From NCBI RefSeq assembly GCF_007859715.1, contig NZ_SJPG01000001.1, positions 1,240,001 to 1,304,000 of the forward strand: a stretch of DNA of 64,000 bases. The letters are read 5' to 3'. This document shows, piece after piece, positions 30,528 through 40,300 of the stretch (position 1 is the stretch's first letter; every line of letters begins with the position of its first letter). Source of the stretch: Rubinisphaera italica. GTDB lineage: Bacteria; Planctomycetota; Planctomycetia; Planctomycetales; Planctomycetaceae. Under the pieces are notes generated by a model. It was given only the letters and a program-made list of their open reading frames with translations, made no database searches and was not told the origin of the DNA. The position numbers and the translations under genes were made by a program.

Positions 30528-33500
30528 GACGGGCCTCCCTTCTCGAGGTGAGGTACTGCATTGTCAGTGGTCATTGTTTGAGGCGTTCCTTCTGCAATCG
30601 ATGCAAATCCAAGATGGTCACGATGCCCGCGATACCATTCCATGGAGGTTTTCACTTCTGGTAACTGATGAGACTCCATCAGATAAGGTTCAAACTGTCC
30701 ATTCACATATTTTTGAATGGTCGAAGTTTCAGCATCCAACACCGCCAACTGGACCCAGTTTCCTTGAACAAGAAGGGCAATTCCAGGATTTGCAGCGATG
30801 ATGCCGAGCATTTTTTCGGGAGTCGTTTCAATGACAAACAAAATTCTCATTGGCTCATGAATTTCAACCATCTGCTGAGACAAACCTGGCCTTAAATCAC
30901 TGGCTGCTCCTGTCATCACACCGAGCATCGAAGCGACATTGTGTGGTAGTTTGGAACCGCAGCCGTAGCCTTCCGTGTCGACTGTCGAGAAGTAGTATTC
31001 CAGACTGATTCCTGCACAAACCGGGATTGCCGCCTGCAGTATTCGAGTAAGAATCGATACGTTTTCGTCATCGATTCCAGGATCGTAAGATGTTAAAAAG
31101 ACTCGGCGATCAATAAATAAGCCTCGGCTCCATTCCCGTCTTCCTACAAAAACCAGGGCATTGGTCGCATGATTGTATTCGGGACGGGCTTGTGAAAGGT
31201 CTTCTGCTCTTTGTTCGACGTGCTCCAGGGCTGCTGCGGGGGATAAGTCGAGCGGTGCCGATTCGAATCTTCTGGCACGTTCGTGGGCATTCCGGGCACG
31301 AGTTTCGTTGACACTTTTTTCAATACGACGAAACAACGGGCGGAGGGAGCGAGGCAATAAATCCAGATCGTAATACTCGACATTATCATTACACGTATTG
31401 TGGTAAGCGCCCACGAACCGGACATCATCCGGAAGAAGAATCCCTTTCTCGGCAATCCGTTTACGGACACGGGGATCATTCGCCATTGTGGCAAATGCTC
31501 GTGCATTCGGACCGCCTCGACCGCCACTGCAGGCTCCGCAGTTGTATGCGGATTCATGGGGATTATTCAGACTGCTCGAACCATGTCCAAAGAAGACGAT
31601 AAGCGGTGGGAAGTCTTTGATCAGTCCGATGTCCTGCAGAATGCGAATGACAATTCCAGCCATTTCATCGAGACTGTAACCGAGTGATTCCGGATCCGAA
31701 CCAGGTTCTGGTGCGGAACGTTCAATATGCAACTCGGTTGCAGGAGGACGGACAAAAGATTCCATCGACTGACGAATTTTGGAGGTCAGTCGAGGAGCCA
31801 TGATGCGGGCGACCATTGGGAACGTTGCAATCGCACCAAATACTCCGGTGAACCAGCCCCCAATCATTGTCCGGGAACTGGCGTGAACGCGATGATTGAA
31901 CCGACCGATGTTCCGACGACGTTGCGCGCGACGTTCGCTGACATCGATCGCAGAGAACAATGGTTCTTCACGAACATAGTGTTTAGGCGTAATAATATTT
32001 GGACAAAGTGGCCGATAATGTGCGTGATCAGCTCCCTGATAATACATCGCGACCGCAAAAAAGCCTGCTGCAGAGGCTGTTTCGCATTCCGGATCAACTT
32101 CTTCGAGGTGACGTCGAAACGATTCTTCACGATCATCAATACAGAAGATTGCCATGAACGCTGGTTTTGTGTTCGGTTTTCTTGGCAATTCATGTCGACG
32201 TTTGGAATGAATGGCGACCGCATCGAGTGTGCTGACGCGATAATGCCGCTCATAAGCCAGATGCAGGATTCGCCGACGTTCCTGAGAGGAGAACGCTTCG
32301 AGTTCCTCAATCAGACAAGCCCACTGCGGTTGAGTCATGCTGAGAAGTTGCTCGGGTGTCCAGCCATTCACCTGAGCGAGTTGGAAGACGGTGTAAGTCC
32401 GTTGTTTGAGGGTTGGTCCTTTCACTCGTGCAGATAACAATTCTGCCTTTTGTCGAATTTTCTGCAAATCTTTTGTGCCGAATTGGAGTTGTCCAAAATG
32501 AGAAATAGCGTAACGCTCAAGAATTAAACGAATTGCTAAGTACTCATTCAGGGTTCCTTCAGGAGCCGGATAGGGAAGCCACGGAGCTTCCGATTCCATT
32601 TGCCAGATCATGCCAGTCCAGCCACGCAGGGCAAGTAAAGAAGAGCAGACGTTTTTTTCAAGATCCTGTTTTTCAACTCCCAGCATTTCAAGGGAATTGG
32701 CAATAGAGGTCAATGGATCGAAATCTCCAGTTAAAATCGCCTGCAATTCTTCACGTAAGCCTTTCATCCATACCGGTTTAATCGTCAGGCGATGCAGAAA
32801 CAGCTTGGCGAAAGACTTGGCAAACCCCAGTTCACGATCCGGTAATTGAAAACTTGCAAAACCCTGATCCAGAAATGCACCGCAAAAACGAATTAATACT
32901 TCATTGACCTGAACGTCAGTGTTTTCGCCTGTGACTTCAAGCAGCAAGTCATGCAGCCGAGCGAAAGAGGATGCAGATGGAGCCGGTTTATTGGAGGCTT
33001 GAACGCCTTGCTGACAAATTCTCCACATCAACTGCAAAACAAACGACTCCCACTGAGCTTCCGGCCAGGAAGTGATTGATTGAGCAGGAGACTCGCTCAG
33101 CAGGGCATTCACAAGTGGTGGCAGATTCGGAGAGCTTTCACTGCCAGCAGCGCTGGAATCGGGGGTTTTTTGTTGTCGTAAAATCCAACTGCGAGTCTGT
33201 TGGATCATCTGATCAGCACGCTGAGGAGAGAGTTCCTCATTAAATCTAAGCAACAGATCGGTTTCAGCGAGCAACCAACGTAGTTCGGCGTCTGGTGCAT
33301 TATGCAGCGTCATTTGAAGCATCGATAATCGCAACGTATATCGAGTGCCGAAGCTGGCAATCAACTCGTCAGCTCCTTCATCGAGATCATCCATCAGAAC
33401 CTGACGCAGGTCATCAAGTGTAATTCGGCCGCGTTTCAGTTCACTGCGATAACGATCTTCCGACAAATAGGGCTCGCAACCATATAATTCGCCACCGACA

Positions 33501-33694
33501 ACAACGGCTTGATCAAAAGGCAAATGTTCAAAAGAATGCAGTGTATTGTGATGGACGAAGACAGTAATCGGCCCCTGCGAAGGCAAGTAGTGTATTGCAT
33601 GATGAATTGCAGATTCCAGATCCGCGTGCAGGTTTTCGTTCGACTTAATCGCCTGATCCTGCGAAGGAACGCTTTCGGCCGTCGTCTCGTGCAT
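30524..33694 (-). CDS. dabA: DabA-type inorganic carbon transporter subunit (DUF2309)
   Basis: A 1056-residue DUF2309 protein, the soluble carbonic anhydrase-like subunit of the DAB inorganic-carbon pump. The beta-carbonic-anhydrase-like zinc site is visible: Cys518 and Asp520 in FCIDDREES, His704 in FFGHGSSS, and Cys719 in YNCGACSGG. The 15-residue His-Cys spacing matches that of the characterised Halothiobacillus enzyme (C351, D353, H524, C539). The N-terminal region has [20 protein letters not shown], also a family mark. DabA is believed to hydrate CO2 to bicarbonate in the cytosol, driven through DabB. It is the first gene of the minus-strand run dabA, dabB, NuoM-like, SulP-PII. All catalytic residues are present, so activity is likely. 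Confidence 0.93.
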   Translation of the reverse strand: MHETTAESVPSQDQAIKSNENLHADLESAIHHAIHYLPSQGPITVFVHHNTLHSFEHLPFDQAVVVGGELYGCEPYLSEDRYRSELKRGRITLDDLRQVLMDDLDEGADELIASFGTRYTLRLSMLQMTLHNAPDAELRWLLAETDLLLRFNEELSPQRADQMIQQTRSWILRQQKTPDSSAAGSESSPNLPPLVNALLSESPAQSITSWPEAQWESFVLQLMWRICQQGVQASNKPAPSASSFARLHDLLLEVTGENTDVQVNEVLIRFCGAFLDQGFASFQLPDRELGFAKSFAKLFLHRLTIKPVWMKGLREELQAILTGDFDPLTSIANSLEMLGVEKQDLEKNVCSSLLALRGWTGMIWQMESEAPWLPYPAPEGTLNEYLAIRLILERYAISHFGQLQFGTKDLQKIRQKAELLSARVKGPTLKQRTYTVFQLAQVNGWTPEQLLSMTQPQWACLIEELEAFSSQERRRILHLAYERHYRVSTLDAVAIHSKRRHELPRKPNTKPAFMAIFCIDDREESFRRHLEEVDPECETASAAGFFAVAMYYQGADHAHYRPLCPNIITPKHYVREEPLFSAIDVSERRAQRRRNIGRFNHRVHASSRTMIGGWFTGVFGAIATFPMVARIMAPRLTSKIRQSMESFVRPPATELHIERSAPEPGSDPESLGYSLDEMAGIVIRILQDIGLIKDFPPLIVFFGHGSSSLNNPHESAYNCGACSGGRGGPNARAFATMANDPRVRKRIAEKGILLPDDVRFVGAYHNTCNDNVEYYDLDLLPRSLRPLFRRIEKSVNETRARNAHERARRFESAPLDLSPAAALEHVEQRAEDLSQARPEYNHATNALVFVGRREWSRGLFIDRRVFLTSYDPGIDDENVSILTRILQAAIPVCAGISLEYYFSTVDTEGYGCGSKLPHNVASMLGVMTGAASDLRPGLSQQMVEIHEPMRILFVIETTPEKMLGIIAANPGIALLVQGNWVQLAVLDAETSTIQKYVNGQFEPYLMESHQLPEVKTSMEWYRGHRDHLGFASIAEGTPQTMTTDNAVPHLEKGGPS

Positions 33695-33793
33695 TAGTTT
33701 CTCAATCTGTGATGGAAAAATCCAGTAGGATCATAAGGAAGGAAAACTCACATCATGCAATGTAATGCAACCTGCGTGCCAAGCAGTTAAAGT

Positions 33794-33850
33794 GTGAATT
33801 CACTGGACAGTTTTCAGAGAATGTGAAGCTATTTTTCAGTGTATTCACAT
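33794..33850. promoter_or_regulatory. Repeated TTCAC palindromes between dabA and the kinase gene
   Basis: A perfect palindrome GTGAATTCAC at 33794-33803 and a partial copy TGTATTCACAT at 33840-33850 lie in the 280-base region shared by dabA (minus) and the histidine kinase (plus). A related AATTCAC-GT-GTGAATT lies after the porin gene at 37142-37157. They may be sites for a regulator of the carbon locus; spacing and number are too few for certainty. Confidence 0.3.
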
Positions 33851-33974
33851 TTAAAAGGGATTGAATTTAATATTGAGCGTGCAGAAAGTTGCACTTTCAG
33901 TGCAAACATCTGCGTGGATATGCAAATCGCTGTTGGCTCTAAAAAATTTCGTTCGACATCATAAAGGTCGGGTT

Positions 33975-35324
33975 ATGTTTGATACTCATGATAAACGCGG
34001 TATTCATCGGCTCGCACTGGGCTTGGCGGTCCTGAGCCTGATCGCATTGACTGTCACAGCCTGGATTCTGCATGATTTTGCACGAGAGCAGGAAATTGTC
34101 GCGCGGATTATTAAGCACCTGCCCGAAGGCTACGTCGAAGTCGCTGAAGAACTTTCCGGAGATTTACGTCTTCAGACGAGACTTTCGGTCTTACTGGTAT
34201 TGAACAGTATTGGAACTGCGATTGCCATTGCGTTTGTCGTTCGCGGCTATATGTCGAGTGAGCAGTCGCTACGAGATGTCAAAGTTCTGGCAACAGACAT
34301 TCTTGCCAGTATGGATGCGGGTGTGATCACAACAAATCACAAAGGAGTGATTACCAGCATCAATCCACGCGGTATAAAACTGTTGGGATTATCAGATGAT
34401 GGAGTTGGTCGCACCTTGGATGAAATCAGTCCTGAACATGAATTGCTCAAGACAATATGTGAAGAAGTCAGTCAATGTCACGATGGGATTCGAGATCTCG
34501 ATTATTGTGTGACTTCTAACGGGCATGATTTAACTTTGCGAGCAGGCTGCACATTACTGAAAAATCAGCGTCAGGAAGAAATCGGTACTGTGATTCATGT
34601 TCGTGATGTCACTGAGAAAGCCTTAATGGAAGCGAGATTGAGGCGGATGGAACGTTATATGGGGCTGGGCTCACTGGCGGCTGGATTGCAGCATGAAATT
34701 AAGAATCCGCTCAGTGCACTTTCATTACATATTCAGCTCCTGTATGAAAAACTCAATCAGGAAAAATTTGATGCAGAAGTAGATGAACTCCTTGATGTGC
34801 TGCAAACCGAAGTCAGACGGATCAATGATGTTCTGGATGGTTTCCGAAATTATGCGTCTACGACACAACTGGGGCATTCGTGGGTCGATGTTTCGACATT
34901 AATCGAAAAACTGGTTCGCTTATTGCGTCCTCAGACAAAAGCGTTGAACATTATTGTGAAAGTAGAAATGCCGGAAATGCCTCTCAGTTCGATCGAAGCC
35001 GACTCGGTTCGGCTTGAGCAGGTGTTGTTGAATCTAGCTTTAAATGCGATGGCTGCAATGCCTCAGGGAGGCGAGCTTTGTTTTCGATTGAGCGAACAAA
35101 ATCGTTCTTTGCGAATAGATATCAAAGATACTGGAAATGGAATACGCCCTGAAATTCAATCGCAGATCTTTGATCCTTATTTTACGACCCGTAATGATGG
35201 AACAGGAATGGGACTTGCCTTGTGCGATAAAATCATCCGTCAGCATGAAGGCAGTATCGATTTTCGAAGCAGTTCGGAAGGGACCGAATTTACAATTTTG
35301 CTACCAATGGTAAGCGCCTATTGA
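33975..35324 (+). CDS. Membrane-bound PAS sensor histidine kinase
   Basis: A 449-residue kinase. Two membrane helices at about 10-32 (LALGLAVLSLIALTVTAWIL) and 75-95 (LSVLLVLNSIGTAIAIAFVV) enclose a short periplasmic loop. A PAS domain follows at about 110-215 (ILASMDAGVITTNHKGVITSIN), then HisKA with His240 (AGLQHEIKNPLSALSLHI) and an HATPase with N-, G1- and G2-type boxes (LEQVLLNLALNAMAAMP, IKDTGNGIRPEI, GTGMGLALCDKI). This layout recalls NtrB/AtoS-type kinases. The ATG at 33975 follows GGTCGGG and begins just before the first helix; a TTG 38 codons upstream is possible. It is divergent from the dabA operon and upstream of the porin gene. No response regulator is adjacent, so its partner is unknown. 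Confidence 0.85.
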   Translation: MFDTHDKRGIHRLALGLAVLSLIALTVTAWILHDFAREQEIVARIIKHLPEGYVEVAEELSGDLRLQTRLSVLLVLNSIGTAIAIAFVVRGYMSSEQSLRDVKVLATDILASMDAGVITTNHKGVITSINPRGIKLLGLSDDGVGRTLDEISPEHELLKTICEEVSQCHDGIRDLDYCVTSNGHDLTLRAGCTLLKNQRQEEIGTVIHVRDVTEKALMEARLRRMERYMGLGSLAAGLQHEIKNPLSALSLHIQLLYEKLNQEKFDAEVDELLDVLQTEVRRINDVLDGFRNYASTTQLGHSWVDVSTLIEKLVRLLRPQTKALNIIVKVEMPEMPLSSIEADSVRLEQVLLNLALNAMAAMPQGGELCFRLSEQNRSLRIDIKDTGNGIRPEIQSQIFDPYFTTRNDGTGMGLALCDKIIRQHEGSIDFRSSSEGTEFTILLPMVSAY

Positions 35325-35628
35325 GTTCTCCTGTTACGATTAAATCAATTGTAACAGTCAGACAAACTTTAACGGTTAGGTCGAGTGAGAGAGCTTACAC
35401 GGGCAGTTTTGGTACGCAATATCTTGCAATTGTGCAGGATGTTGCAGTTGCTGATTTTAGACTTCAATAGATTATGGAAATTGCTGATGAGATTAGTTTT
35501 TTTGCAAACCTGATTTCCGATTGTAGTCGATATAAGAATCGGAGGATTCGAGCGGATTGTTACAGTTGTAGTGGTCATTGCGATCTAACCTCCGGATGAA
35601 TTGGAATGCGGTTCGTAGGAAATATGCA
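35325..35628. other. Intergenic region with one stem-loop
   Basis: The region between the kinase and porin genes holds a hairpin CTGTTAC / GTAACAG at 35331-35357 directly after the kinase stop. It lacks a T-run, so it is a poor terminator. The remainder is AT-rich leader of the porin gene with no recognised element. Confidence 0.4.
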
Positions 35629-37122
35629 ATGAAATATGTTGAAGAGCATACGATAGTGACGGTTAGGCAAGAAAGGCTTTCCGGCTCCCGGAATTGGTTT
35701 TGGAAAAGTCCGGCAAAGACAATTCCATTTATGCTGATGCTGACCATTCTCATCTGCAATACGATTACAGTGGCAGGTGCAGAGGAGATTGCAGATGAGC
35801 TTCAACAAGAATTACAGCGGTTACAGCGGCAGATCGACGAATTGAAGGCTGCTTCTGTCATGCCCGCTGGCGATTCTCTAATTATTCCAGCGGGGGCCTC
35901 TCAATACAGTTGCACTCCCGGGAAAAGCTGTTGTGATCTTGCTACTGAGAAACCTGCCTATCCCACTACGAAAATCACTGGCTTTTTTCAGGCCGATGCG
36001 GTGTGGTTTGATCAGAGTCCAGCAAATCAATTTGCCGTCGGCGGAGGGAATCCTGCGATGGGCGATGTTCAGGACGGAGCCGACTTTCGACGTACTCGAC
36101 TGGCTGCGGTTGGAGAGGTATGGGACAATATCAATTATATGATCGAGTTCGACTTTGCATTTCCAGGTCGTCCCAGTTTTATGGATGTCTGGTTGGAGAT
36201 TGAGGAGGTTGACGGAGCAAACAACTTGCGAATTGGACAATTCCGCACGCCTTTTGGGATGGATGGGCAAACCAGTGTTAAAGAACTGACTTTCCTGGAG
36301 CGAGCATTGCCAGCTGCATTTCTGCCTTTCCGTCAAATTGGAGCGTTGTACTACGGCACCAACGAAGATGATTCCGCAACCTGGGCCATCGCCGGGTTTC
36401 GCTATCCAACTGATACTTTTGGTGGAAACGTTGGCGATAACGGTGGCTTTGGAATGGCTACACGCATTACTAAAGTTCTGGGTGATTGCGAAGATGGCAA
36501 TGGCTTGTTTCATCTCGGCGCGGGATACAGCTTTGTGGATCCTGCGAGCGATCTCGTTCAGTATCAGAATCAACCGGAGGTGTTTGTCAGCGAAACTGGA
36601 GGAGCCGCTCTGGTTCCTGCTGGTGTGCCCACAAATGTTCCTCCTTTCGTTAACACGGGTTTGATACCAACGGACAACGTCAATTTGTTCAACGTAGAAT
36701 TAGCAGCGGCACAAGGTTCGTTTTATGCTCAGTCGGAAGCATTTTACACGGTCGTCAATCAGAAAGTCGGCAACAGGTTGACATTCTCTGGCGCTTACGC
36801 CCATGCCGGATATTTTCTTACTGGGGAGAAGCGAGCTTATAATCGCAAGAATGGTGTCTTTGGACGCGTCAAGCCAGATTCGAACTTTGGTGATTGTGGT
36901 GGCACCGGAGCCTGGGAAATCGCTGGTCGTTGGTCGTACATCGATCTGAATGATGAAAACATTCAGGGAAGTCGACTCAACGATTTGACAGCCGGACTGA
37001 ACTGGTATCTGAATCCCTACACGAAATTTCAATGGAATTACATTCACGCGATGCTCGACAGTCCTCTCAATGGTGACAGCAGTGCCGACATCTTCGCGAT
37101 GAGAGCTCAGGTCGATTTCTAA
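35629..37122 (+). CDS. OprP/OprO-like outer-membrane porin
   Basis: A 497-residue beta-barrel porin of the phosphate-selective porin O/P type. After the N-terminus a hydrophobic export segment is visible (TIPFMLMLTILICNTITVAGA), followed by a short coiled coil (ELQQELQRLQRQIDELKAA) typical of this family's periplasmic start. The barrel begins with ITGFFQADAVWFDQSP and includes DFRRTRLAAVGEVWDNINYMIEFDFA, NLRIGQFRTPFGMDG and a C-terminal strand ending AMRAQVDF. Such porins let small anions cross the outer membrane. The ATG at 35629 has TAGGAA eight bases upstream; in-frame starts at 35596 (ATG) and 35578 (TTG) are alternatives. Its place beside the DAB/SulP locus suggests anion (bicarbonate or phosphate) uptake, which is inference. 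Confidence 0.82.
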   Translation: MKYVEEHTIVTVRQERLSGSRNWFWKSPAKTIPFMLMLTILICNTITVAGAEEIADELQQELQRLQRQIDELKAASVMPAGDSLIIPAGASQYSCTPGKSCCDLATEKPAYPTTKITGFFQADAVWFDQSPANQFAVGGGNPAMGDVQDGADFRRTRLAAVGEVWDNINYMIEFDFAFPGRPSFMDVWLEIEEVDGANNLRIGQFRTPFGMDGQTSVKELTFLERALPAAFLPFRQIGALYYGTNEDDSATWAIAGFRYPTDTFGGNVGDNGGFGMATRITKVLGDCEDGNGLFHLGAGYSFVDPASDLVQYQNQPEVFVSETGGAALVPAGVPTNVPPFVNTGLIPTDNVNLFNVELAAAQGSFYAQSEAFYTVVNQKVGNRLTFSGAYAHAGYFLTGEKRAYNRKNGVFGRVKPDSNFGDCGGTGAWEIAGRWSYIDLNDENIQGSRLNDLTAGLNWYLNPYTKFQWNYIHAMLDSPLNGDSSADIFAMRAQVDF

Positions 37123-37172
37123 GGAAATGAACCTGACTTCATAATTCACGTGTGAATTGGGGCATATTAAAT

Positions 37173-37217
37173 AACAGTCGGTTGCGAAAAATATTGTATC
37201 GCAGCCGACTGTTTTCA
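37173..37217 (+). terminator. Terminator after the porin gene
   Basis: AACAGTCGGTTGCGA, a ten-base loop and TCGCAGCCGACTGTT form a 15-pair stem (one G-T pair) followed by TTC, 50 bases after the porin stop codon. Confidence 0.7.
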
Positions 37218-37392
37218 ATGATGGCGCACCGATCTACAGATCAATCTCTCATCCGGGGCTCTCAGTGGCGATCTAACTCATATGTGAAATCTCTCATGCC
37301 TTTTGCGTCATCTCTCATGGACACTTCCTGATGCGTTGTGAAAATGGACTTCAGTCCATATCGCTCAGTGACGACAAAAGGAACTCAATCCC

Positions 37393-40300
37393 GTGCTAAA
37401 TGTTCTGCGCTCTCTTATCGTATTTTCTATTACATTATCCTGCCTCAGTTCATCCGCTTATTCTGCACCCAATGGCTGGAAGTCCGTTCGGCTCCATAAC
37501 GAGTTTTATGCTGAAGGGGCAGCTGCAGGGGATGTAGATGGGGATGGGAATATCGATGTCACAAGTGGTCCCTTCGTCTATCGAGGCCCGGAATTCCAAG
37601 AGCGTTTTGAACTCTTCGAACCTCATCTCTTTTCCATCAACGGCTACAGTGACAGCTTTTTCAGTCATATTGTCGATGTGAATACCGACGGCTTGAATGA
37701 TGTGATCATCCTGGGCTTTCCGGGACGCGAAGCCCGATGCTATTTAAACCCTGGCTCTGAGGGTTTGAAAAAACACTGGCCGATGAAAATCCTGGCCGAT
37801 CAGGTTGGCCATGAATCACCTGCAGTCATCGACTTGATCCCCGGCGGCTTGCCGGAGATTGTCTGTTCGCGCGAAACCTCGTATGGCTACTATCAGGCTG
37901 GTGACAATCCTCTCGAACCCTGGACATGGCACGCTGTCTCAGAATCGGGTCTGGCCCGAAAACCATTTGGGCATGGGATGGGAGTTGGTGATGTGAATAA
38001 CGATGGTCGCCTCGACATCATCGAGACAGATAAATATTGGGAACAGCCATCCGACCTTTCCGAGAAATGGACGATGCATCAATGGGCCGTCAAAAAATAT
38101 GGCAGTGGTGGTGCCCAGATGTTCGTTCACGACTTCGATGGTGACGGGGATCAGGATGTCCTCACTTCCCAGAATGCCCACCGTTATGGATTGTGTTGGT
38201 TTGAACGTCAATCAGCTGATCGATTGACTCGCCACGATATCATGGGCGAATTCTCGGTCGAAAATCCTTATGGAGTCGCCTTCAGTCAACCGCATGCTGT
38301 CGCGATGGCAGATGTCGATGGCGATGGCTTGATGGATTTTGTATCTGGAAAACGCTGGAAAGCTCACAACGGTCACGATCCGGGCTCGAATCAGCCCGCT
38401 GTTCTATACTGGTTTCGATGTCAGAAAACGGACGAGGGAATCGAATTCGTTCCCCATCTGATTGATGACGCTTCCGGAGTCGGTGTCGATGTTACGGTTG
38501 CCGATTTGAACGCGGACGGCTTGTTGGATGTCGTCTCTGCAAATAAGGGAGGATTGGTTCTGCACTTTCAGTCAACTGTAGTGGAACCGGTGCTGCCAGA
38601 ACTGTGGCAGTTTGATCGACCGTCCATGGAAGATTACGTCAATGGGTTTTCTCCTCAGGAAGCAGCTGAGAAGATGCTGGTCCCTCAAGGCTTTCACGTC
38701 GATTTGATCGCAGCCGAGCCCGACCTCGTTCAACCGATCGCGATGTGTTTCGATGCCCGTGGAAGAATCTGGGTGATTGAAGGACATACGTATCCTCAAA
38801 AAGCCCCTGAAGGTGAGGGGAAGGATCGCATTCTCATTCTGGAAGACGCCGATGCGGATGGTTCGTTTGAATCAACAAAAGTCTTTGCAGAGGGAATCAA
38901 TCTGGCGAGTGGACTCGAAATCGGTTTTGGTGGTGTCTGGGTTGGAGCCGCTCCCGATCTATTATTTTATCCCGATCAGGATCAGGATGACATTCCCGAT
39001 TCCGAACCAATCGTATTGCTCGACGGCTGGGGGTATCAAGATACTCATGAAACGCTCAACAGTTTCACCTGGGGACCGGATGGATGGCTGTATGGCTGTC
39101 ATGGTGTCTTTACGCATTCCAATGTTGGCAAGCCTGGGGCGCCGGAAGATCAGCGTACACAAATCAATGCTGGTGTTTGGCGTTATCATCCTACCCGTCA
39201 CGAATTCGAAGTCTTCGCCCATGGTTCAAGCAATCCCTGGGGAGTTGATTTTAATGAACAGGGGGACTGGTTCATTACAGCCTGTGTGATTCCGCACCTG
39301 TATCATATTTCTCAGGGAGGTCGCTATTTCCGACAGGCTGGCAATCATTTCAATCCCTACACTTATTCAGATATCACGACGATTGCAGATCATCTTCATT
39401 ATGGAGATGGGACTTTCAATTCGGCAAACAGCAATGGAGGAGTTGATCGGCAACTTGTCAAGAATACTCAAAGTTCTACGTCCGATGTTGGTGGCGGACA
39501 TGCCCATTGTGGACTGACAATCTATCAGGCTGCCGAGTTTCCTAAGCAATACGATGGCGAATTGTTCTTTCATAATTTGCATGGGCACAGGATTGTGCGA
39601 GAGCATGTCGAGAGGGAAGGTTCTGGCTACATTGGACGGCATCGGCCCGACTTTGCCTTGTCGCAGGATCATCAGCAAATCGGTGTCAGTATCATGCAGG
39701 GACCTGATGGAGCACTCTATACCTCCGACTGGCACGATCCCCAGACTTGCCACAATCGGACGCCAGAAATTTGGAATCGAACAGATGGCCGTCTCTTCCG
39801 TATTCGCTACGGCAACATCATAGCTCAACGTTTCAATCTCTGGGAGAAAAGTGATTCCGAGTTGGTTGAACTGTTGAAAGATGAAAATGCCTATTACGCA
39901 AGACAGGCACAGCGAATTCTGCAAGAAAGAGCAGCAGAGAACAGACTTGATCGGCCTCAAGTGAATAAACTCTTGAAGGGATTGTTAGCTACTGAAAAAG
40001 CTCAGAAGGTTCGACTGCGATCGTTATGGACAGCGTGGTCTTGCAATTTGCTGGGTCAACCAGAGTTGAAAGAATTGTTGCGGGGTCCCGATCCGTATGT
40101 CCGAGCCTGGACGATTCAGTTTCTGGGAGAATCCTCAACAGCCGTTGATGATGACGTTCTGGTTCAACTTGAACAGATGTCAAAGTCGGACACAAACGTC
40201 ACTGTGCGACGTTATCTCGCATCAGTTCTTCAACGATTACCCGAGGAACAACGTTGGGGGATCTTGCAGGGGCTGATCTCTTCGCAGCAGGATCTGACAG

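Noticed and set aside
31727..32437. 236-codon plus-strand open frame
   Set aside because: It lies wholly inside dabA on the opposite strand, has no family features and is an antisense shadow of a long, conserved gene.
35331..35357. Hairpin after the kinase gene as a terminator
   Set aside because: The seven-pair stem is not followed by a T-run on either strand, so it was noted only as a stem-loop.
35878..36573. 231-codon minus-strand open frame
   Set aside because: It is antisense to the porin gene, which has clear family motifs; the frame shows no domain.
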